5,851 nucleotides of DNA from Prevotella sp. (GTDB taxonomy: Bacteria > Bacteroidota > Bacteroidia > Bacteroidales > Bacteroidaceae): NCBI GenBank assembly GCA_022732315.1, contig JAIJUV010000163.1, positions 1-5,851 of the forward strand, read 5' to 3'. The notes below the pieces were generated by a model, which was given only the letters and a program-made list of their open reading frames with translations, made no database searches and was not told the origin of the DNA. This document shows, piece after piece, positions 1-5,848 of this stretch. Positions within the stretch are counted from its first letter, which is position 1; every line of letters starts with the position of its first letter. The position numbers were made by a program, and so were the translations under genes.

Positions 1-1
1 A

Positions 2-844
2 TGGGTTCGCATGGCACCTAAGGCCCGTCAGGCTAAGGGTAAGGCTCGTCTGAACTCTTACGAGCAGATGCTCAACCAGGAGCAGAAGGAGCGCGAGGAG
101 AAGCTGGAAATCTTCATCCCTAACGGTCCTCGTCTGGGTAACAAGGTGATTGAGGCTCAGCATGTGAAGAAGGCGTTCGGCGAAAAGGTTCTCTTCAACG
201 ACCTCAACTTCATGCTTCCTCCTAACGGCATCGTAGGTGTGATTGGTCCTAACGGAGCCGGCAAGACTACCCTCTTCCGCCTCATCATGGGATTGGATCA
301 GGCAGATGGCGGTACATTCGAGGTGGGTGAGACCGTGAAGCTGGCTTATGTTGACCAGCAGCACAAGGACATCGACCCACAAAAGACCGTTTACGAGGTG
401 ATTTCCCAGGGCAACGAAACCTTGCGTCTGGGTGGAAGAGATGTGAATGCGCGTGCTTACATCAGCCGCTTCAACTTCTCGGGCACCGACCAGAGCAAGC
501 TCTGCAGTGTTCTCTCGGGTGGTGAGCGCAACCGCCTGCAGTTGGCCTTGGCATTGAAGCAGGAAGGCAACGTATTGCTCCTCGATGAGCCTACCAACGA
601 TATCGACGTGAACACCCTCCGTGCCTTGGAGGAAGGTTTGGAAGCATTTGCCGGTTGTGCTGTGGTAATCAGCCACGACCGCTGGTTCCTCGACCGAATC
701 TGTACCCACATTCTTGCCTTCGAGGGCAATGGTGAGGTCTTCTTCTTTGAGGGCAGCTATTCTGAGTATGAAATCAACAAGGCCCGCCGTCTTGGCGATA
801 CAGAAATCAAGAAGGGTCGCTACCGCAAGTTGATGGAGGAATAA
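2..844 (+). CDS. ettA: EttA, energy-dependent translational throttle (ABC-F ATPase), C-terminal half; 5' end outside window
   Basis: The protein is a cytoplasmic ABC-F family ATPase. In E. coli, EttA binds the ribosomal E site and gates entry of 70S initiation complexes into elongation according to ATP/ADP level. The reading frame is open from base 2 (W-V-R-M), so the ATG at 11 is an internal methionine and not the start. Numbering from that Met, the end of the inter-domain linker (about 1-35) is followed by FIPNGPRLGNKVIE (35-48), which closely resembles E. coli EttA. The second ABC domain shows Walker A GPNGAGKTT (79-87), signature LSGGE (168-172), Walker B LLLDEPTND (189-197, catalytic Glu193) and the switch SHD with His222. 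About 280 residues are visible of a family length near 555; the first ABC domain and its arm lie upstream. The C-terminus looks intact (TAA at 842-844). The EttA subgroup is favoured over Uup or YbiT by the linker and the FNFSG region. Confidence 0.93.
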   Translation, partial: WVRMAPKARQAKGKARLNSYEQMLNQEQKEREEKLEIFIPNGPRLGNKVIEAQHVKKAFGEKVLFNDLNFMLPPNGIVGVIGPNGAGKTTLFRLIMGLDQADGGTFEVGETVKLAYVDQQHKDIDPQKTVYEVISQGNETLRLGGRDVNARAYISRFNFSGTDQSKLCSVLSGGERNRLQLALALKQEGNVLLLDEPTNDIDVNTLRALEEGLEAFAGCAVVISHDRWFLDRICTHILAFEGNGEVFFFEGSYSEYEINKARRLGDTEIKKGRYRKLMEE

Positions 845-897
845 GGATTCGTAAAAGATAAAGAAGAACTCGGTTCTGAAACAATAAAAAACAAAAG

Positions 898-933
898 AAA
901 AGGTGTGTCTTTGCCTTAAGACACACCTTTTTT
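898..933 (+). terminator. Rho-independent terminator after ettA
   Basis: The arm AGGTGTGTCTT (901-911) pairs perfectly with AAGACACACCT (918-928) around a 6-nt loop. Three A-T pairs extend the stem outward (898-900 with 929-931). A run of six T (928-933) follows. It starts 53 bases after the ettA stop codon and is oriented to end that transcript. The A-rich left flank could give weaker termination on the opposite strand. Confidence 0.88.
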
Positions 934-969
934 GTTTCTATGCAGCCGTTTTCAAAAGCTTTACCAGAT

Positions 970-1101
970 GCAATCAGGACGTTCAGGAAACTGCGTCGCG
1001 ACGTATCTGGCTGTACGTCGCGACATAATGATTATTACGTCGGGACGTATCAGATGCTACGTCGGGACGTAATTTCTTCTATGTCGTCAGTTAAATTGCA
1101 A
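970..1101. repeat. Array of 14-bp near-palindromes at exact 22-bp spacing
   Basis: Four clear copies of TACGTCGSGACGTA begin at 992, 1014, 1036 and 1058, each exactly 22 bp after the last. Copies 1 and 2 have the fully palindromic core GTCGCGAC, with one mismatch each in the outer bases. Copies 3 and 4 are identical to each other with core GTCGGGAC. The 8-bp spacers differ from one another. Degenerate copies sit in the same phase on both sides: 970-983 keeps TCnGGACGT, and 1080-1093 keeps TATGTCG at its left end. The array is therefore about six units, best conserved in the middle. Spacers are far too short for CRISPR. A 22-bp step is close to two helical turns, so bound proteins would line up on one face of the DNA. 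Function is unknown; a protein-binding array or a lineage-specific intergenic repeat are both possible. Confidence 0.9.
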
Positions 1102-1120
1102 AAAAACAAATGAAAAAGCC

Positions 1121-1159
1121 AAGCATTGAACCGAAAAAAAGGATTTTTGCTCAATGCTT
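1121..1159 (-). terminator. Hairpin with T-rich flank, possible terminator
   Basis: AAGCATTGA (1121-1129) pairs perfectly with TCAATGCTT (1151-1159). The 21-nt loop can fold further through an A-run/T-run pairing (1134-1138 with 1144-1148). Read on the minus strand, the stem is followed by GG and then T-rich sequence, including a run of seven T complementary to 1100-1106. It could be a back-up terminator for the B12 operon or the end of a short minus-strand RNA. The stem is only 9 bp and A/T-rich, so strength is uncertain. Confidence 0.45.
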
Positions 1160-1211
1160 TCTTAGTTTTCACCCCAAAATCCCTCTAAAACACCTATATT
1201 TCGCTGGTTTT

Positions 1212-1315
1212 TATGGCAATAGATGGCAGATAGAACCGAAGAACAGAGAATTGCCATACCCATAATGCATTCGTAATCAAAGAGATAACCTATCAATATG
1301 GCAATATGGCAATTC
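1212..1315. repeat. Short direct and inverted repeats around ATTGCCAT/ATGGCAAT
   Basis: ATGGCAAT occurs at 1213-1220, 1298-1305 and 1306-1313, the last two as a tandem 8-bp repeat (AATATGGC at 1295-1302 and 1303-1310). The inverse, ATTGCCAT, is at 1250-1257. The longest perfect inverted pair is GAATTGCCATA (1248-1258) with TATGGCAATTC (1305-1315), an 11-bp stem with a 46-nt loop. The segment is AT-rich, is followed by (TA)7 at 1327-1340, and has no plausible coding content. No function is recognised. Confidence 0.6.
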
Positions 1316-1358
1316 TTTGACGCAAATATATATATATATAAAACAGCATGCCCGACAC

Positions 1359-1391
1359 AAAAAAAAGGGAAGCGCCGAAACGACACTTCCC
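1359..1391 (-). terminator. Rho-independent terminator of the btuB-btuG operon
   Basis: On the minus strand an 11-bp stem, GGGAAGTGTCG with CGGCGCTTCCC, closes a TTT loop and contains two G-U pairs. A run of eight T (complement of 1359-1366) follows immediately. In plus coordinates the arms are 1367-1377 and 1381-1391. It starts about 43 bases after the btuG stop codon and is the strongest terminator in the window, marking the operon end with no further B12 genes behind it. Confidence 0.9.
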
Positions 1392-1433
1392 CATGGATTG
1401 GATGAATCATATATTCATCTGTCTCGCGACATT

Positions 1434-2600
1434 TTATTCTGTGTATGCAGTCTTGTAGGCAGAGTCAAAGAACATTGCGCAAGAACCTACACCAGTCGCA
1501 TACTTTTTGAGCTGCTGTCCGTTTGGGTCACATTCTAGCACATAGCCGTTTCCATTGTAGTCGGGACCATATTCGCCCTTGTTGTAAGAGAGTACGAAGA
1601 GGTGATAATTCAGAGGATCGACGGCGATGCCGCATGGCGAGAAGAAAGACTCGCTTGCGTTGAAATGGAAATTACTGTCCTCCATGAACTCAGAACCTTC
1701 CATCACCATTCGCTTCAAGCTAGCCGTACCGCCGTAAGGTGCATTGAGCACATAGAACACGGCATTGGCTGCTGTCGTGCGACTTCCACCAACTGCCTCA
1801 TAAACTAGTGCAGCATAGTTGCCATCGCAAATCTTGTTGCTCTTGCCCGTAGCAAAATCCACCGCCTTCAGCGCATTCTCTCCATAAGTATTATAAGAAG
1901 CATCGTAATACTGATTGTCCACTACGCAAAGCAAGCCGTAGGCTATGTATACGGCGGTAGGGTTGTTCACGCCCTCGATATTCTTGGTCTCAACTTTTTT
2001 AGAAGAAAGGTCGATGCAAGAGATGTTGCCGCCACCCTTACCATAGTTGCTGTTGGCCACATAGAGATTGCTACCACCGATGGCCAAGCCCTCTGGATAG
2101 CTGCCCACCTGATACTTGTCGGCGAGGGCGAAATTTGTGGTGTCCACGGCTGCTACATAGCCACCGTATGTGGTGAAATAAACCTTGCCACCGTCGGCGA
2201 TGATATGGCGAGGCTCTGCACCCTCGGCATTGCCTAGCAACTCTGTGGTTTTGATTTGCTTGATGCTCTGCTTGGTTTTCTTGTCGATTACCTCGATGGT
2301 GTTGCTCTGGTCTACGGCAAGATAAATCTTGTTGCCATATACGATGCCGTCGTTGGCGGTATTACCGAGTGAACGACCGTTAGCAGCCTTGAATACATTC
2401 TGTGTAGCTGTGCTTGAAGCATAGTCGATAGCTGTGAGAGAGCTCTCGATTTTGTTACCCATGTTACCTGAATTCACGACGTAAGCGCCCGTACTATACA
2501 CCTGGAGATAAGTCTCAGGATAGTCTTCGGCAGGATCGCATGATGTCATCACTGCAGTGCCCATCAAGAGCACCGCCAAACCTAATAAATACTTTTTCAT
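1434..2600 (-). CDS. btuG: BtuG-like surface lipoprotein, predicted beta-propeller (cobalamin capture)
   Basis: This 388-residue protein starts with a lipoprotein signal: MKK, a hydrophobic core (4-18), and a lipobox ending at Cys21 (TSC). The acidic stretch DPAED just after the Cys resembles Bacteroidetes lipoprotein export signals, so surface display is likely. The rest has YncE-like propeller blades. The opening GAYVVNSGNMGN (38-49) is followed by repeated units of the type YGNKIYLAV...IEVIDKKT (88-109), GGKVYFTTY...VAAVDTT (137-155), GSNLYVANS...ISCIDLSS (176-200) and NYHLFVLSYN (331-340). Known biology: Bacteroides BtuG proteins are surface seven-bladed propellers that bind cobalamin very tightly and cap BtuB. 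The assignment here rests on fold, lipidation, position 54 nt behind a BtuB-like gene, and the shared cobalamin riboswitch. No ligand-binding residue can be verified by eye, so other TonB-receptor partner propellers remain possible. A strong terminator follows the stop codon. Confidence 0.82.
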   Translation of the reverse strand: MKKYLLGLAVLLMGTAVMTSCDPAEDYPETYLQVYSTGAYVVNSGNMGNKIESSLTAIDYASSTATQNVFKAANGRSLGNTANDGIVYGNKIYLAVDQSNTIEVIDKKTKQSIKQIKTTELLGNAEGAEPRHIIADGGKVYFTTYGGYVAAVDTTNFALADKYQVGSYPEGLAIGGSNLYVANSNYGKGGGNISCIDLSSKKVETKNIEGVNNPTAVYIAYGLLCVVDNQYYDASYNTYGENALKAVDFATGKSNKICDGNYAALVYEAVGGSRTTAANAVFYVLNAPYGGTASLKRMVMEGSEFMEDSNFHFNASESFFSPCGIAVDPLNYHLFVLSYNKGEYGPDYNGNGYVLECDPNGQQLKKYATGVGSCAMFFDSAYKTAYTE

Positions 2601-2654
2601 TTTCTTTTTCTGTTTATATTTGAATCTAATTTGTTACGATCTAAATGTCATTAT

Positions 2655-4760
2655 CTAGAAGTTATACCCGATGCTTAACATCCAGCTACGGCGAGGCATC
2701 GGATAATGCCCCACGAGTTCATACTGCTCCGACAGCAGGTTCTTCACATCCATCCTGACCTTCACGCCTCTCAGGGATTTCCCCCAAAGACTCAGTCCGT
2801 CCAACTGGCGATAGAGCGTCAGACCCATGTCCCAGTAACCATCCACTTCGGTGCCGTCATAGTGCTCGTTGTTGGCCCATCGCTTGCTCATTCCCTGTCC
2901 ATGGAGCGAGACATTCACCCAGGGATTCTCCCACCCCAAGGCCATACTGCCCGAGTGCAGAGGAATATAGGCTACCTGATTGCCATAATATTTGGACGAA
3001 CGGTCGGTATGATTTACCACGTGCTGGAAACTATACGACCCTTGCAGCGAGAGTTGCTGTCCCGGAGCCATCTGCCAGTTGCCACGCAAGGAGGCATCCA
3101 CGCCAACGACATCGACCCGAGCCAAGTTCACAGTACGCCAGACGAACATATTGTAAGGAACGCCCACAATCTTGTCGGTCACCCGATTGCAATAGCCGTC
3201 CAGCGTAGCTTGAACATCCCATCCCTTGTAACGCAGGGATTCGCCGTTACCCCCATCTCCCGAGGAAGTTTTTTTCCACGTAAGCCCGATATTCAACTGT
3301 CGGGTTTTCTCAGGCTTCAGATCAGAACTTCCATAATGGAAGAAATAGTTCTCGTTGAAAGTAGGAACCCGGAAGATATCCTTGTACGAAGCCCTGAGAT
3401 AAAGCTCATCGCTGGCTGTTCCACTCCCCAGGAGCCGATAAGAAAGCGAAAGCGATGGCGAAAGCCGGCGCGCATCCTTGGCAGCCTGTCCTGCTTGGGC
3501 AGGATTGGTGCTGCCTTGCTGAGTCTCTATCTTGCGCCCCACGCTGTTGAGGTAAACCGAAGCCAGCATTCTGGCAAGAGCCACCCATCTTCCCTTCGCA
3601 TATCGGGCGGAGAGCGACTGCAGGATACCATGTCGATGAGGACGCAGGTCGGTAGCAAGGGTGCTGTTGAGCGAATTCATCATCCAGTCGGCAGAGTAAT
3701 CTACCGCCCAGCCATCCCCCGGAATCCACATCAGGGCTGCCGAAGTATAATATTCCCTTTGCCAGTAGGTAGCATCATTGCGTCGATTTGCCACGAGCGT
3801 GTCCTGATAGGCAGAACTCGCCCAGTTCATCTTGGCTTGCACCTTCAGCATCCAACGGTCATCGAGACTTCTGGCTTGCCACCTTGCTTGGGCAAAGGCG
3901 TTGCGGTCGTGCAACTGCTCGGCAGTTACATTGGTGTAATATCTCACGATACCTGGCAACTGTCGGTCGTTGTCATAATAATAGAGCTTTGCCCACAATT
4001 GGCTCCGGCTCATGCCATCGGCTCGTCTGCCCATCATCCAGTGCATATTCAGTTCGCCATGTCCCGAGTTCATCCTACTGTTGGTTCGCCGCTCATGGGT
4101 GGTGTACTTACCGTTGCGCAGGAGGAAGGGATAGTCGTTTTCGGCATAGGTGTACTCACCCATTACCTGAAGAGTGAACCTATCAGACAATCTCTGCACA
4201 TAGCGCAGATAAGGCGAGACATATCCGAAGGAGCCCACCTGCAACTGAGTAGAGAGGTGAGGCTGCCTGTCGATGGGAATCTCGCTCATGGTCTCGATGG
4301 CGAGCAAAGCTGCCACCGAGGCTTGCCGGGCCGAAATGAAGATGTCATCGTTGTCGCCAATGGTGAGTCGCAAAGTCTGCACCTGGTCGAGCGAATAACG
4401 GGACACATCAATTTCTCCGCCCTGACATTCGCTGAGCAGCACACCATCGTAACTCACACCCGTATGCCCCGCTCCGAATCCACGCACAGCTACCGTCTTC
4501 ATTCCTCCTGCCCCACCATAGTCGCGCAGATTGATGCCTGGCATGCGGTGCAAAGCGTCAGCCATATCCGTAACACCGAGCCTTAACATATCCCTTTTGT
4601 CTAAAAGTTGGAGAGGCGATGTGCTCGTAAGTATCCGGTTCTGCCGGGCATTCACTCTTACTTCCTGCAAGCGTTCGGTACGAATGGAATCTTGCCCCAT
4701 ACCCACTTGTGCATACAACAGTAGCAAGCCACCGAGACAAAATATCCTCAATGCCTTCAT
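2655..4760 (-). CDS. btuB: BtuB-like TonB-dependent outer-membrane receptor (cobalamin/corrinoid uptake)
   Basis: This 701-residue outer-membrane receptor has a signal peptide at 1-22 (MKALRIF, hydrophobic core, VGMG before Gln23). A likely TonB box, LQEVRV (31-36), comes next. The plug domain covers about 40-155 and includes MADALHRMPGINLRDYGG (66-83) and VAVRGFG (90-96). The beta-barrel runs to the end, with the typical FRVPTFNENYF and LKPEKT motifs near 461-485 and a terminal aromatic (YNF). There is no SusC-type carboxypeptidase-regulatory N-terminal extension, which fits a vitamin or metal receptor rather than a glycan system. Length is somewhat above E. coli BtuB (about 614). The substrate is assigned mainly from the cobalamin riboswitch in its leader and the BtuG-like partner behind it. 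The ATG at 4760 gives the signal peptide directly; an ATG four bases upstream (4764) is in another frame. Expression should fall when cobalamin is abundant. Confidence 0.9.
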   Translation of the reverse strand: MKALRIFCLGGLLLLYAQVGMGQDSIRTERLQEVRVNARQNRILTSTSPLQLLDKRDMLRLGVTDMADALHRMPGINLRDYGGAGGMKTVAVRGFGAGHTGVSYDGVLLSECQGGEIDVSRYSLDQVQTLRLTIGDNDDIFISARQASVAALLAIETMSEIPIDRQPHLSTQLQVGSFGYVSPYLRYVQRLSDRFTLQVMGEYTYAENDYPFLLRNGKYTTHERRTNSRMNSGHGELNMHWMMGRRADGMSRSQLWAKLYYYDNDRQLPGIVRYYTNVTAEQLHDRNAFAQARWQARSLDDRWMLKVQAKMNWASSAYQDTLVANRRNDATYWQREYYTSAALMWIPGDGWAVDYSADWMMNSLNSTLATDLRPHRHGILQSLSARYAKGRWVALARMLASVYLNSVGRKIETQQGSTNPAQAGQAAKDARRLSPSLSLSYRLLGSGTASDELYLRASYKDIFRVPTFNENYFFHYGSSDLKPEKTRQLNIGLTWKKTSSGDGGNGESLRYKGWDVQATLDGYCNRVTDKIVGVPYNMFVWRTVNLARVDVVGVDASLRGNWQMAPGQQLSLQGSYSFQHVVNHTDRSSKYYGNQVAYIPLHSGSMALGWENPWVNVSLHGQGMSKRWANNEHYDGTEVDGYWDMGLTLYRQLDGLSLWGKSLRGVKVRMDVKNLLSEQYELVGHYPMPRRSWMLSIGYNF

Positions 4761-4800
4761 TCATTCTATCTTTTATATGTTTATTTATATCTCCATCACG

Positions 4801-4822
4801 AACCCATCCCACGGGGTTGGAT
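4801..4822 (-). promoter_or_regulatory. Leader hairpin between riboswitch and btuB start
   Basis: In the 122-nt leader between the aptamer and the btuB ATG, minus-strand CCAACCC (4820-4814) can pair with GGGATGG (4810-4804), with one A-A mismatch and a CGT loop. The alternative pairing AACCC (4818-4814) with GGGTT (4805-4801) excludes it. No T-run follows, so it is not an ordinary terminator. It may belong to the riboswitch expression platform. It ends about 40 bases before the start codon, and that last stretch is A-rich and largely unstructured. The remainder of the leader holds nothing else I recognise. Confidence 0.4.
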
Positions 4823-4882
4823 AGAATCATCGAAATCTCTTATCCTAAAGACACTCTTTCATCATATTATTTCCGATGACAA

Positions 4883-5080
4883 CGGCAGGTCTTCTGACTT
4901 GCGTCCTCCCAGCATCTCACACTATGTTAACCATAAAAGAGATGCAAAACTTATGGCAAGCGGTCTTCCCGAAAAAATGTCAGTGACCATGGTGCTTGCC
5001 GCAATAAGACGCTTACAGCAGCGGGACTGTCCGGGCTTCTCACCCGATTCCCTTTTAATCACTACGCACTCATCCTGCCT
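4883..5080 (-). promoter_or_regulatory. Cobalamin (adenosylcobalamin-type) riboswitch
   Basis: Read on the minus strand, the region carries conserved marks of the cobalamin riboswitch class (Rfam RF00174). They are, in order: AAAGGGAATCGGGTG (about 5057-5043), then CCCGG and GTCCCGCTGCTGTAA (about 5030-5014), and the B12 box AGTCAGAAGACCTGCC (4899-4884). Helices visible from the sequence: GGCAGG (5079-5074) with CCTGCC (4889-4884) closes the aptamer; GCGTC (5012-5008) with GACGC (4905-4901); GGCAAGC (5000-4994) with GCTTGCC (4961-4955), enclosing a CACTG...CGGGAAG internal motif; GCATCTC (4945-4939) with GAGATGC (4918-4912). The length, near 200 nt, is usual. It lies 122 nt upstream of btuB. 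Known effect: ligand binding reduces expression of uptake genes. The mechanism here (translation or transcription) is not clear, as no terminator directly follows. Confidence 0.95.
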
Positions 5081-5117
5081 GAGGCGGCAGAAGGTGGCAG
5101 CGAACCAATTGCGGGTG

Positions 5118-5125
5118 CAAAGGTA
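5118..5125 (-). promoter_or_regulatory. Putative -7 promoter element of the riboswitch-btuB-btuG transcript
   Basis: Minus-strand TACCTTTG matches the Bacteroidetes -7 consensus TAnnTTTG, and transcription would start just ahead of the riboswitch. No clear TTTG lies 19-21 bases upstream; the spot is T-rich and falls inside one arm of the 5138-5199 inverted repeat. The call rests on the -7 match and position only. Confidence 0.6.
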
Positions 5126-5129
5126 CTAT

Positions 5130-5199
5130 AAAAAAATGAATAAAAAGATAACTTTATCCGCTTTTTTATTCCAGCAAGGATAAAATTATCTTTTTATTC
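5130..5199 (-). terminator. Long inverted repeat, likely terminator of the HAD phosphatase gene
   Basis: Two 22-bp arms (5138-5159 and 5178-5199) are inverse copies with a single difference, which becomes a G-U pair on the minus-strand RNA. The loop is 18 nt. The arms are strongly A/T-rich (AAAAAGATAA and its complement). On the minus strand the stem is followed by an A and seven T (complement of 5130-5136), only 13 bases after the HAD stop codon. Termination is the simplest reading. The structure abuts and partly overlaps the upstream part of the btuB promoter. Confidence 0.72.
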
Positions 5200-5212
5200 A
5201 GAGTTTAGTTTA

Positions 5213-5848
5213 TTATTTTACGATTTCCAAGAGTTCTGCGAAATCATCAATGATCCATTCGGCAGAGGCAAGCTGTTGGCGGGTTCCGTTGCCATAAGTC
5301 ACGGCACAGGCTTTGCAACCGGCATTGTGAGCCATGTCTACATCGAAGGTCATATCGCCCACTACGAGGGTTTCATCTGCAGTTCCCTTCATCTCCTTCA
5401 ATGCCTTGAATACCATATCGGGTGCCGGCTTCACATGCTCCACATCATCGCCTGCCACAATGGAAGAGAAGATATCCTCCAGCTGCATCTGATGCACGTA
5501 TCCGTCGAGCGAACAATGGTTTCGGCTGCTTGCCATGCCCAGGATATAGCCCCGATGGTGCAACTCTCTCAGGGTTTCTATTACATGAGGAAAAGGCTTT
5601 ACGATCATCGTCTTCTTGTTATCCAGGAAGATTTCGCGATAGGTTGCCGCACATTCCAGTCCCTCCTCAGCACTCATTCCGAAGAGCGAAACGAAGGCCT
5701 CATCTAGCCTTAAACCGATGGTCTTGGCACAAGCCTCATCCGATTTCACTTCCAGTTTTCTTGCCCGCATCGTATCCTGCAAGGTCTTCACTATGAGACT
5801 CTGCGAATCGCCGATGGTTCCATCAAAATCAAAAATTATATACTTCAT
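5213..5848 (-). CDS. HAD-superfamily hydrolase, phosphoglycolate phosphatase-like
   Basis: This complete 211-residue cytoplasmic HAD phosphatase has all four catalytic motifs. Motif I is FDFDGT (6-11; Asp7 nucleophile, Asp9 acid/base). Motif II Ser is in GMASSRN (104-110, Ser107 probable). Motif III Lys140 is in HVKPAPD (138-144). Motif IV is GDMTFD (164-169; Asp165 and Asp169 for Mg2+). A helical cap of type C1 lies between motifs I and II (about 15-80), as in Gph and beta-phosphoglucomutase relatives. The start ATG at 5848 is chosen because the first beta-strand and motif I begin at residue 3, as usual for the family. Substrate cannot be read from sequence: small phosphorylated metabolites such as 2-phosphoglycolate are typical, and pyrophosphatase or nucleotidase activity is possible. 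Its promoter lies outside the window. It is probably transcribed separately from the B12 operon because of the inverted repeat behind it. Confidence 0.9.
   Translation of the reverse strand: MKYIIFDFDGTIGDSQSLIVKTLQDTMRARKLEVKSDEACAKTIGLRLDEAFVSLFGMSAEEGLECAATYREIFLDNKKTMIVKPFPHVIETLRELHHRGYILGMASSRNHCSLDGYVHQMQLEDIFSSIVAGDDVEHVKPAPDMVFKALKEMKGTADETLVVGDMTFDVDMAHNAGCKACAVTYGNGTRQQLASAEWIIDDFAELLEIVK

Larger units (their letters stand above)
845..1433. other. Convergent intergenic region between ettA and btuG, no convincing gene
   Basis: This 589-bp stretch lies between the 3' ends of two converging genes. Short open frames exist on both strands, but none has a recognisable protein family, good start context or conserved motif. 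In order it holds the ettA terminator (898-933), the 22-bp-period palindrome array (970-1101), a hairpin with T-rich minus-strand flank (1121-1159), an AT-rich segment with small direct and inverted repeats (1212-1315), a (TA)7 tract (1327-1340), the btuG terminator (1359-1391), and a small 7-bp hairpin (1401-1419, loop of 5) just after the btuG stop codon. Confidence 0.75.

Noticed and set aside
11..13. ATG at 11 as the start of a short ABC protein
   Set aside because: The frame continues upstream to the window edge with W-V-R before the Met, as in full-length EttA, so the gene begins outside the window.
970..1101. CRISPR array
   Set aside because: Repeats of 14 bp with 8-bp spacers are far below CRISPR repeat and spacer lengths, and no cas gene is near.
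1162..1410. Minus-strand open frame of 82 codons in the intergenic region
   Set aside because: It runs straight through the strong terminator at 1359-1391 and the (TA)7 tract, has no recognisable domain and no start context.
1424..1432. Extra copy of the array core (TCGCGACAT) next to the btuG stop codon
   Set aside because: Nine bases match the unit at 1014, but the left half of the palindrome is missing and the site is out of 22-bp phase with the array; chance cannot be excluded.
1317..1538. Plus-strand open frame of 73 codons
   Set aside because: It starts in the TA repeat, passes through the terminator of the opposite strand and overlaps the 3' end of btuG antisense; low-complexity translation.
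2706..4586. Long open frame on the plus strand (626 codons) opposite btuB
   Set aside because: It is antisense to a well-supported TonB-dependent receptor. Its translation shows no family motif or signal peptide. Long antisense frames arise readily from the codon use of the real gene.
4558..4830. Minus-strand 90-codon frame starting in the riboswitch leader
   Set aside because: It overlaps the first 200 bases of btuB in another frame. It would be an unusual leader peptide far too long into the gene, and it shows no family features.
4899..5183. Plus-strand 94-codon frame across the riboswitch
   Set aside because: The sequence is explained by the structured cobalamin aptamer on the minus strand and by the inverted repeat; the frame is incidental.
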